Below the pieces are notes generated by a model. It saw nothing but the letters and a program-made list of their open reading frames with translations, did not search any database and was not told the origin of the DNA. The translations under genes and the position numbers were made by a program. DNA of 64,000 bases, from the NCBI GenBank assembly GCA_033064195.1, contig JARBJD010000224.1, positions 1-64,000 on the forward strand. Reading direction: 5' to 3'. Each line of letters opens with the position of its first letter. Position 1 is the stretch's first letter. The stretch comes from Blattamonas nauphoetae (Eukaryota > Preaxostyla > Oxymonadida). This document shows positions 1-11,000 of the stretch, piece by piece.

Positions 1-440
1 AAAAGGAGACGACAGCGGAGGAAGACAGCAAAGGAGACAGAGCGGAGGAGGGACAACAAAAGGAGACGACAGCGGAGGAGGGACAACAATAGGAGACGAC
101 GGAGGAGGAGGACAACAAAGGAGACGACAGCGGAGGAGGGACAGCAAAAAGGAGATGGCGGAGGAGGGACAACAAAAGGAGACGACAGCGGAGGAGGGAC
201 AACAAAGGAGACGACAGCGGAGAGGGACAACAAAGGAGACGACAGCGGAGGAGGGACAGCAAAGGAGACGACAGCGGAGGAGGGACAGCAATGGGAGACA
301 TTGGCGGAGGAGGGACAACAAAGGAGACGACAGCGGAGGAGGGACAGCAAAGGAGACGACAGCGGAGGAGGACAGCAAAGGAGACGACAGCGGAGGAGGG
401 ACAGCAATGGGAGACGACAGCGGAGGATGAGACGAGAGGA
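1..440. repeat. Minisatellite, about 29-bp unit
   Basis: About 15 head-to-tail copies of a purine-rich unit close to AAAGGAGACGACAGCGGAGG plus AGGGACAACA or AGGGACAGCA. Unit length varies by a base or two, so no single reading frame is kept through the array. It runs off the left edge of the window. The + strand is almost free of T, giving a strong strand asymmetry. I see no reason to call it coding. Past about 440 it fades into non-repeated sequence. Confidence 0.9.
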
Positions 441-654
441 GGGACGATAAATGGAGTCGAGTGCGGGGCAACAGTGATGGGAGACGACAAAGAGTTAAAC
501 TGCGTAAGAAGCGTGAAAGTGAACAACATGATGGCTGTCAAAAATGCTTTCGTTGAAGAAAACGCACTGATTGAAGACAGTCGCATGGAGGAACAATGGG
601 AGAGTTTCGCGAAGAGATGGATGCAGATGAAAATGAGTAAAGGGCAGCTGTTGG

Positions 655-1020
655 AGGATGATCGCGATGGAGAACAGGAGGAAGGGATGATCGCGATGGA
701 GAACAGGAGGAAGGGATGATCGCGATGGAGAACAGGAGGAAGGGGATGATCGCGATGGAGAACAGGAGGAAGGGATGATCGCGATGGAGAACAGGAGGAA
801 GGGGATGATCGCGATGGAGAACAGGAGGAAGGGATGATCGCGATGGAGAACAGGAGGAAGGGGATGATCGCGATGGAGAACAGGAGGAAGGGGATGATCG
901 CGATGGAGAACAGGAGGAAGGGGATGATCGCGATGGAGAACAGGAGGAAGGGGATGATCGCGATGGAGAACAGGAGGAAGGGGATGATCGCGATGGAGAA
1001 CAGGAGGAAGGGGATGATCG
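655..1020. repeat. Minisatellite, 30/31-bp unit
   Basis: About 12 tandem copies of a unit built on GATGATCGCGATGGAGAACA followed by GGAGGAAGGG or GGAGGAAGGGG. Early copies alternate between 30 and 31 bp. From about 850 onward nearly all are 31 bp, which moves the frame by one base per copy and makes the repeat rotate through frames. Copies are almost identical, which suggests recent amplification. It does not look coding. Confidence 0.92.
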
Positions 1021-1329
1021 TGGGTGAGACCATATGCTGTTTAACGAGGTATAGATCGAATTCGACGAGATTAAGTGAGCGAGAGAACTCGATTGCTGAC
1101 TGGAGGAGGATGGAGGCGATGGCGATAAGGAGTGAATGTGGTAGATGATGTGGGTCGGATGGGTGACGAGATCTCAACGGTGAATCTGCGCCAACCACCT
1201 CCACGCTGCCGCACACAGCTCATTATCTTCTGTCTGCTCCGCCAGACACTCACACAGCTACACAAACACACGCCTGTTCTCGTCTCCCTCGACTTCTCGC
1301 ATCCGTGGGCGGAGTGAGATACAACTGGT

Positions 1330-2258
1330 TGAGGAGGAGAAGCACCAGGTTGTGGAGGAGAAGCACCAGGATGTGGAGGAGAAGCACCAGGATGTGGAGG
1401 AGAAGCACCAGGATGTGGAGGAGAAGCACCAGGATGTGGAGAAGAAGCACCAGGATGTGGAGGAGAAGCACCAGGTTGTGGAAGAGAAGCACCAGGATGT
1501 GGAGGAGAAGCACCAGGTTGTGGAGAAGAAGCACCAGGTTGTGGAGGAGAAGCACCAGGATGTGGAGGAGAAGCACCAGGATGTGGAGGAGAAGCACCAG
1601 GATGTGGAGAAGAAGCACCAGGATGTGGAGGAGAAGCACCAGGATGTGGAGGAGAAGCACCAGGATGTGGAGAAGAAGCACCAGGATGTGGAGGAGAAGC
1701 ACCAGGTTGTGGAGAAGAAGCACCAGGTTGTGGAGGAGAAGCACCAGGATGTGGAGGAGAAGCACCAGGATGTGGAGGAGAAGCACCAGGTTGTGTAGGA
1801 GAAGCACCAGGATGTGGAGGAGAAGCACCAGGATGTGGAGGAGAAGCACCAGGTTGTGGAGGAGAAGCACCAGGATGTAGAGGAGAAGCACCAGGATGTG
1901 GAGGAGAAGCACCAGGTTGTGGAGGAGAAGCACCAGGATGTGGAGGAGAAGCACCAGGATGTGGAGAAGAAGCACCAGGTTGTGGAGGAGAAGCACCAGG
2001 ATGTGGAGAAGAAGCACCAGGATGTGGAGGAGAAGCACCAGGTTGTGGAGGAGAAGCACCAGGATGTGGAGGAGAAGCACCAGGATGTGGAGGAGAAGCA
2101 CCAGGTTGTGGAGGAGAAGCACCAGGATGTGGAGGAGAAGCACCAGGATGTGGAGGAGAAGCACCAGGATGTGGAGGAGAAGCACCAGGATGTGGAGGAG
2201 AAGCACCAGGATGTGGAGGAGAAGCACCAGGATGTAGAGGAGAAGCACCAGGATGTTG
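1330..2258. repeat. Minisatellite, 21-bp unit (about 44 copies)
   Basis: About 44 tandem copies of the 21-mer GAGGAGAAGCACCAGGATGTG. Variation is nearly confined to two positions: GGATGTG versus GGTTGTG, and GAGGAG versus GAGAAG. Because 21 is divisible by 3, the array is open over long stretches in five frames. One + frame reads a heptad EEKHQDV that could form a coiled coil. Minus frames read leucine-rich or WCFSST-type repeats. No exon context, signal or conserved flank supports any of these, so I treat it as non-coding DNA with low-confidence coding potential. Confidence 0.93.
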
Positions 2259-4110
2259 TCATCGACACCAACTTCATTCCCCCATATCGCGAGCTCAATT
2301 GAGATTGTTTCAGTTCGTCTCTCATTATTTGCTGCATTAGTTTTAGTATTCGTGTAAAACATGATCTAAGTGGAAAAAGAACGTGAAGGCCAGTTTGAGT
2401 TCGAAAATGAGTACGACAAAACGGATGAAGAACAAAGAGAGATCAAAGATATGCATGGAGATCAGATGGGGACAGACCACAAGGACAGACAACAACGAGA
2501 GAGGAAATGAAGATGAACATTGAATTTGACGGGAAGATGAGCAAAAACAGAAAGATGTTGAACAACAAAGGATTTATGAGATAGTTGAAGAAGATAAAAG
2601 ACGAAAACAGGAGAAAGATGTCGTGTGCGATGTAGATTTTAGTGATGCAATCGAATGGGCAGATAAAGATGGACAGAGAGACATGTAAGAGGATATAACC
2701 ATGGAATATGAATAGAAGAGGAGGAAATAAAAGAAGAGATGATAAACCGAGCTATTCAAACGGATTTAAGGTGAAGAACGAGAAAAGCGAGAATATGAAA
2801 TATCTATCCGACAAATTTGTCTAGAAATTGAAATACCGTTCCGTGTGAGTGTCTAATGAGTGTGTACCGATTTTAAACGAAATCTGTTGGACCGTTTTGG
2901 AGGAAAGTGGAACAAAGTTGGAACTCCACAAGACTTGATACTGAGTTTGGAACCATCAAAACGAGAACAAAAATTAGAAAAATAGGGAATCGTACCTCAA
3001 TAATTGATTTTGGGCGATCTAGATGCAGAATAGGTTGGTTTGCTCGCATGGAGATGTCGTTTCAGGGATGGTCCAGTCATTCGAATAGAAATCGGGATCG
3101 ACCGCTCACATTAACTGGAGATAAAGATCAAAACCATGAAAGAAATAAAGATGAGGACTTTTGAGAAGGATATGATGGAAGGATGGTGTGTGAAAGATGA
3201 CACGCAGATCATTTCAAAAAAATGAAGAACAAAGGCAACATCATCAGGATACCATCAATACCAAGGTCCAATGCAGTTCAACGAAGCAAAATGCGGGTCC
3301 TCATCCATTAACTTCCAATGGTTGCCAAATCATCTCCTGAAAGATCGATGACAAATCGACAGAAGAAGGACATCTTGCGAGACATCATGACAAGTTCTAG
3401 ACGAACATCAAGATTAATAATCGAAAGATACATACTATAGCACGTCAAAGAAGTTGTTTCTCATTTTTGAACAAGAGTCCCCATAAATTTGAGTTTTTCG
3501 CAGCTAACACAAATGACATATATTTGAACAAACCCATTCCCTGTGACATGAAGAAAGTGTCAAGAGTTCATCCTATCACATTCATCAGTTTTGAAGTCAT
3601 CATCCTAAACGTCACATATGGGTCGGATCAAACTTTTTTTTCAGAAAGTGCTTTTTATCGAAAATCCTACCTTTCAAAATGATTTCCGTCGCAATCAAAC
3701 GTGTTTGAACACAATTTGAGCCATAAAGCAGTTCATAGTGGCGAAATCCGAACATCGACTTTTTCGTCACTTTTTCGACCGAAGCTCGGCACGCAGTTCG
3801 ACGAATTCCAAACCGATTTTGATCAAACCTCTTTTGATCGATGACCGACAGTGTCCCCGAGATTTTAGAATTTTTTTCAGAATTTTTCGAAATGGTTCTC
3901 ACATTGGATTTCATTGATTTGTGATAAAAAAGAGAAAAACACCAAAAAAGTGCCAACATTTTTTCGAATGTTGTCAATATTTGCTTCAAAAATGACACTT
4001 TTCACGAGGTCAAAATATTGGACATTTTTTTAGAATTTAGGCCAAATATTGATGTCATCAAAATGTCATAAATTCCTTTTAATACAAGATCCAAAATTGG
4101 TCAATCGGCG
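2259..4110. other. Gene-poor stretch, nothing recognised
   Basis: From 2.26 to about 3.2 kb the + strand is rich in Lys/Glu-type codons but interrupted by stops in every frame, so it may be decayed coding sequence. From 3.2 to 4.1 kb it is AT-richer. Only frames under 130 codons are present and none resembles a family I know. No tRNA, repeat or transposon end is visible. Confidence 0.6.
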
Positions 4111-4530
4111 TTGACTTTTAGTTTTGATTTTCAACGATTATTTCACTCGGGTTCTCTATTCGTTCTCTATACTACTAATATCACGAGTGACGATTATGTG
4201 AAGTGTCTGAACGGAGAGAAAACAGTGACAACAACATTGAACTTTCAGACAAGAAGAGTTCACTCTGACGATGACACGAATGGATTTGAGATTGCCAAAA
4301 TACAACAACAGAAACTCAGTCTCAGCGGGATTCATCTGAAGGCAATCGTGCTGGACAATGAATCCTTTTCTCCGTTCATTCATGGACTGAAAGCAACTGA
4401 TTATCAGTGTAGATTCAACTTACACAATCCAACAGAGTGGACAATTAATCTCAAAGCGTCACACCAATCAAAAAATCACCCAGGTTTCATTCTCTGCTTT
4501 GGATTGACCAATTCAATTCGGAGGAGATGA
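4111..4530 (+). CDS. Possible terminal exon of an unknown gene
   Basis: An open frame of 139 codons with no methionine anywhere in it, so if real it is a terminal exon rather than a whole gene. It reads like globular protein (TNITSDDYVKCLNGEKT, then a tail ending GFILCFGLTNSIRRR). The tail faintly recalls the GFILCLRKR end of the hypothetical frame at 49.69 kb. It stops exactly where homology between the two arms of the inverted duplication begins. I do not recognise a family. It may also be chance. Confidence 0.22.
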   Translation: MTFSFDFQRLFHSGSLFVLYTTNITSDDYVKCLNGEKTVTTTLNFQTRRVHSDDDTNGFEIAKIQQQKLSLSGIHLKAIVLDNESFSPFIHGLKATDYQCRFNLHNPTEWTINLKASHQSKNHPGFILCFGLTNSIRRR

Positions 4531-5082
4531 TTAAGTTGAGAAATGAGTGAGGTGTGTCATGTGGTGAGGCTTGGGGAAAGGAAAACAGACTGAATCGAAA
4601 AATGAACAGGAGAAAACAGAAGTTGGAACAATGGGACCAACACCTGCTCAGGTCTTCTCAAAGAAACAGGTGTTGCAGAATCGCAGAGTCAGAGCATGAA
4701 CGACCAGAGATTCGGACATGACTGATACCGAACGAGAAGAGGATGGAGAGAGTCACAGATCTCTCCAAAGTTGTTCAATGACGAAAAATGAAAGTTGGTG
4801 AAAACGAAAGATGAAAGAAATCAAGATCGATTGATGTCGGTCGTGAAATCAAACATTTGAGTTGAGGTCAACTATCGAGTCAACGACGTTGATCTTTCGG
4901 AGGGACATAAAATATTGGCAACCATGTTGAGAGATTGTGGAAGTTGAGATGTGGAGTACTCAGCGAGGAATGACTGTTCGGGTGATGTGATGCAAGTGAA
5001 GAAGAGGTCGCTTGGCGATAACGGAAGAAGTGGAAGACCAGCTGTTTCGACAAGTCAGACGTGATTGCCGATGCTGAATGGG

Positions 5083-8000
5083 TCAGTGGTGTCCTTCCAC
5101 TACCGGTTTCGAAGGCTGAGAGCGATCTTGTTGGAGAAGGAGCGAATAAACCACTTCCAGTGTTGGCCGTTCAGACGGATCGCTCTGGAGGCATTGCTCA
5201 ATCAGCTCGCGTGTTGGGGTGTGTGGGATGCTCAACAGATTCGGCCTTGTCCCCGCCACGATCTGGCGTTGTGCATTCTGAGCATCGTGCTCCGCAAACG
5301 GCACAACTCCAGTCTCGATTTCCCAAAGAACAAGGCCTAAGCTAAAAACCGACGCTTTCATCCCATCCACGTTCTCTTTCTTTGCCGACACTTCCGGTGC
5401 TGCCCATCGCGCTTGTTCCTGCGCTGTTGGACCTTTCGAGAGTGTGGGGTGGTTCATCGTGGTCTGGCCTGCATCATTCCTTCCGTCTGTCTCGACTGTT
5501 GCAAGTGTGTCGGGGATTTCCAGTTTCGTGTCGATCATGTGTGGTTGAGCTGAAGGCAATGCTGGAATCGGATCTGTCTGAGAGTTCACTTTCAACGATA
5601 CTTCTCCCGAATCGCTGACGATGATGTCGTGTGGCGTGACATGCTTCAGTTGTTCCACATTCATGTTTCTCTTCGCAATGTTCAGCAAAATCCGAGTCAG
5701 TTCTCGCTTTGTTCTCATTTCATCGATTGGCATCTTCACCTTTCCATGAAGTCGCTCGAACAGACTCTCTCGCACACACACCATCCTCTGCTCCATCTTC
5801 GCCTCGCCTGTCCACACATCAGCCATCACCTCCAGACCTTCCTTCCAATCCTTGTTCCCATTGGAGATAACTTTTTCAGGAAGTAGAGGTTTCGCTGTTT
5901 GTTCAGTGGATGACATCGCCAGGACACTCGAATGTGGAACAGAGATGAGGCTTGGTTGCACGTTGTTCATTGTTCCTTGCGAGAAGTCTTCCACTTTCTC
6001 CACATCGTCTTCCTGTACCTCGTTCAATTCTTGTCGCGACTTCACTTCAGCTGCTTTCTGTTTTCGGCGACGACGAAGAAGCAAGAGCAGAATGAGAAGG
6101 AAGACGAACAGCGCAATCAATCCTCCAATCACTGGAAGGAGCCATTTCATTGTTTGGGTTGCTTGCGATTTCCGAATGTCAGTGTCGCTTTTCTTCAGTT
6201 CTATCGAGGATGTGCGTTGGCTCATTCCAAACAGCATACGAGCATGCAGTTCCAAGGCGCGATTCAATTTGATCGATGACGATGCGAGTGTCAGTTCGAT
6301 CTTCGTTTCGGAGAAGAGTGTGGTCGATTCTTCAGAAAGAGGAAACCATGTTGCATTGCCCTCCACTCCCTTCTCTTTCTCAAACACTTCCAAAAACAGA
6401 CCACACGGGATCAATGTCTCTCCAACCAGAGTCAGTGCGAAGGATGTGAGCTTCGTGTCTGTTTTCACTTTCGATGAAGTGTTGGAGAATGTTGGGATGA
6501 AGAAAGGAGCGTTGGCATCAACCATAGTTGAACTGAACGAGCATTCCTCACCTATCGACATCCATGCTGACGAACCAGTCGCCGATCCGTCTCCTCCATT
6601 CAGACTCCCAATTGTCAGAGAGCCTGACTCGCAACGAACGTTCTTCCGAAATGAGGATGTTGAGGGAGAGATGGAGTTGTCGGAGAATGTGGAAGAGTGG
6701 ACAGAGAGTGAACTGTTGACGACGAAGACAGCGCCAGTGACGAGGGAGGAGAAGCGGCAAGTCTCAACCGAGGCAGATGAATTGGTGATGACGAGGAGGC
6801 CTGAGTCCCAAGAACAGATGGAGGGAGATGGATCGTCGTTCGAAGATGGTTCTTTCCCAGTGAAGTGGCACGAATTAATCACGGCATCTTGTCCATCAAT
6901 CAGTGAGAGAAGCGTCGAGCACGATGTGTTCTTCATTTCAATCCCTTTCAGACTGATCGATTCTGATGTTTGGATCCGAAGAGTGGTTGAGGAGAACGAA
7001 AGCGAGGAGAGAGTCAGACCACTCACATTCACTCTTCCTCCTGAAACAACAAGAAGCGATGGATTGATCGAGTGAGACGACGAGACAACCACATTCTGAA
7101 CAATCACTTCTCCATTCTCACAAACCACAATCCCGTCATCCGATTCCAGTGTCGATGAACTCACATCCAGTGTCAGAGCAGACAGCGAGAGTTCATCAGG
7201 ATATTCAAACACGTTGTTCACAATCTGACCTTTCTCAACCATCTCCAGTCTTCCATGCTGTTTGAATCCACAAATCAACAGAGCATCTCCATTCATCAGC
7301 AGTTCTGAACTCAGCGAGACGGATCCAACAATCTCCACATTCCGTTCATTTGTCAATTTCACTCCATCCGAAATCGTTCGGCAGGGAAGTTCCAACGATC
7401 CACACAGAGGATGGTCTTCGCTCTTTTCGGTTGTCGAAACCAGAATCTTCCCATCCGAGCGAGGATGAAACTCGTACAGAAGAGAATACGGGTTGAACGA
7501 GGAATCGTGAGACCAGGTTTCTGCCTCAATCATCACTCCACTCCAAACACTTGTCTTGTTGAATGATCCTTCCCAATTCGACCCAACGAACGTTTGTGTG
7601 TTTCTTCCTTTCAATTCAATCCATCGTGCTTCTCCATCTCCACTGCACTCCTCGAACGAGCAGTCTCTCACACTCACTTCAACTGACTCCCCCAATTCTC
7701 CCCACAACACACTTCCCTTCTTCATGTTTCCAACAATTCTCTCAAACTTGCTGGATGACAGTTCCACACTTCCTTTCGAGTCGATCAGTGCACAGTTTGT
7801 CATTTCCAGATCACCAGCTGACATTCCTGTCACACGAAGGCTTCCTCCCTCAATTGAGATCACATTCCGAGTGATCGGAATCGACGACGTGATCGAGCAG
7901 GAGGCGAAGGAGAGAGATCCACACGAAGAGACGAAGAGAGGGTTCGAAGGAGCTGTGGTTGGGAAGGAGATGATCAGAGAGTCGATGGAGAGCGATGAAG

Positions 8001-11000
8001 CGATGCCGTTGTGGAGTTCGTTCACAAATCGACCAGTTGGTGAGAAGAGGAGAGTCGATTCCTTCGTCGATCCACAAATCGTGATGTCTCCTTCCAGCGA
8101 AACAACAATGTCCATCGAGATCGACTCCATCACACGAATCTTCTCCAAATCTGCTCCAATCAGACGATTCACTCCCAACTGCATTGACGAGCAGAAAAGA
8201 AGGAAATGGCCACATTTCGTGAATGTCTCTCCATTCCCATCCACTTCAACAGCTTCCGAAATCTCAATCAGATAAACAAGAAGAGAGCAATGAACCCCAC
8301 TCACTCCATCTTCTCCCCAAAGCGATTCCGCATTCGTCTCTTTCGTGAAGCTCCCTTCCCAATCACTCGTGTCAATCAGAACATCCAGTTTGCTTCCCAT
8401 CACAAACACATCTGTCGCTTTCTTCGATTCTTCCACTTCTTCATTCCATTCTGTCTTTGTTTCTTTCTTCGTCCGTTCAATCTCGATGTTTGTCATCGAA
8501 TACGAGAAGGTGTTCGTCGAGCTGTTTCGCAGTTCCATCCAGATGCAGTGAGCAATCCCTTCGCACTTGCAGTTCGAGAAAGTCGTGTTGTCAATTCTGA
8601 ACTCCGACGATTCACTCACAACTCCCACAATCACTCCTCCTTTCGAGTCTGAGCTCACAATGTCTGTGAACACTGAACCATTCACAACCAAACTCCCTCC
8701 ATCTTCCACTTTCACAATACTTCCACTCATCGATCCTTCTTTCAACAAGATTGGGCATCCCTCTATCTTCAGCTTTCCTGTTGAGATGGAGAAGAGATTC
8801 ACATGCTTCAGAGATGAGATCTCAATCACAAGAGTGTTCAGTGTGACAGACGAACTGACTGCGAAGAATCCCGACGAGACTAACTCAGTCGAGGAATCAG
8901 CGATAATGAGCTTTCTGTCATTTCCTTCGATTGTGAGGGCAGAACTGAATGATTGCGAGGTGCTTTGGGTGAAATCTGAGTCGAGTTGGATCGTTGGAGA
9001 GACAGCGGACGAGAGACGAGCAATCATCTTCGAGAGAGAGGCACAGGGATAGACTGCGAATCCACACACTGATGTGTCGCTCGAGCCATTCGAGAGATAA
9101 CCTTCCGAGCCCAATTCGGCAAGGAACAGATAGAGAGGCACATTTGGTGAATGACTTCCTTCTTTCCCAACAAATGAGCGAGCGGTTGTGTCATCTTTGC
9201 TCCACACCAATGAAAGAGCAGTTGAGAGGAACGATTTGGTGAAGGTTGGTCGAGACAGGAAGAGGAAGTCTGATTCTGCTGATGGAGAGGAGCAAGTTGT
9301 GATTGTGGTTGACCCTTTGATGGAGAGCGAGGAGTCGTCGGAGAGTGAGAGTGAGATCACTCCTGACGACACTTGACCACTCGACGAGCACGATGTGAAT
9401 GTGATTGAGTCAAGCGAGACAGACTGGTCAGAACCAACACTCCCAAACAGAATCGAAGGCGATGATGTCGATTTGAATGAGGAGAATGAACACAATCTCA
9501 ATGATAATGATCCAGAATCAGAAATGGAGAACAGTGGAGTCGATCTGGCTTCCTCTTTGGGAACAAATGAAAGAGATGACAGTTCGATGGGACCAGCTGA
9601 AACAACGAAAGAGAAGGCAGAAGCGATGGTCAACGTGGGAGGTGTGGAGAGTGTCGATGTGAGGACAGAGCCAGTCGAACGGGCGGCGATGGAATCGGCG
9701 AGTGTCAGTGAGGATTCGATCGAGATTGTCTGGTTTGTCTCGTTCAGACTCTGATGTGCCGTCGAGAGCGAGAGGCAGGGAAGTTGGAGGAGTCCACAGT
9801 TCGCGTGATCCTCTCCAGTCGTTCCTTCAACATGCTTGTCTCCACTCCTGTGAGGATACCAGATGAACAGAAGAGATTCAACTGCTTTGTCTCCATCCTT
9901 TCCCACCAGTCCATTCTTCTCGTCCTTTCCAAACATTCCTGTTTGAGGGAGTGATGGTTTGAGAAGGCTGAAACTCGATGTTCTGACAAGCGAAACGAGA
10001 TCAGGAGCAGTCACGAACAAATCTGTGCCGAGTGGGGTTGTGTTCTTGTCATCACCAGTTCCAAATTCGACAGAGGTGAACGAGATGGTGCCAGCGAAGA
10101 GAGAGGCAACTTCGATCAACACGGCGCCTCCATTTCCAGACGACGAGCATTTCGAGAAGTGAACTTCCGCCAGTTCAACCACTCCACTTCCCGAAACACA
10201 CACTTTCAGTCCTCCACCATCTCCTTTCGATGAGCAGCTGACGAACGATGTCTTCGAGTTTGATGTCGATTTCCCAATTCTCAGAGATTTGCCTTCCCCA
10301 ATCGTCACATCAACAACATGCGAAGAGTCTTCAGAGTGAGTAGAATCGAGCAGAGAGGTGAAAGTGCATCCACAAAGAGACAAGTCGCCAGATCCACGAA
10401 GGAGGGACGATGCAAGAGCAATGTTGGAAAGCGAACAATCGACGAGCTCCACTGATCCAGTTGAGGAAATCAAAGAATCAGAAGAAGCATCATTTTGGTC
10501 ACAGCTGAGTGATTTGAGCAGAAGAGTTCCTTTCGATGCGACAGTGATGAATGCTTCCTTGTTTGAGAACAGGAGAGCAGGAAGATCACAAGAGTCCAGA
10601 GTGGCCGAGCCAGCTGCGATCGAGATGATGGGAGAGAAGAGTGTCGACTGGTTCTCGTTCGCCAAGAACGACACTGACGTGATCGAGAGCGTTCCTCTGC
10701 TCGAGATGGTTGATGATGATGACGAGATCGATGGGAGGACGATGGTGAGGGAGTCGAGAGAGAGAAGACCATCTCCAAGTGTCATCAGACGAGTTCCATC
10801 TTGAGATCTCAACTTCGTTTCGCCCTTCTTCCCATCTTCTCCACGAACTCCGATCCTCATTCCTCCAACAGCGATCGTCTCTTCTGAATGTTCCCCTTCT
10901 CCAACAATCACTGAAATCATGTCTTCTGTTCCTTCTGTCGCTCGGCACAGTGTCGCTGCGTGGCGGAGTGTCTCGCATTTCCTGTCGGGATGCCCACACA

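Noticed and set aside
1-2258. CRISPR array
   Set aside because: The repeats are contiguous without unique spacers, and the window is clearly eukaryotic.
1250-2362. Long minus-strand frames through the 21-bp array (leucine-rich and WCFSST repeats)
   Set aside because: They follow automatically from a 21-bp unit without stops. The flanks add no signal, domain or splice context.
5852-7075. 407-codon plus-strand frame opposite the left receptor gene, and its mirror at 46,393-47,640
   Set aside because: Both are antisense shadows of the beta-helix coding strand. They mirror each other only because the gene is duplicated, and they carry Ser/Arg-biased composition with no motif.
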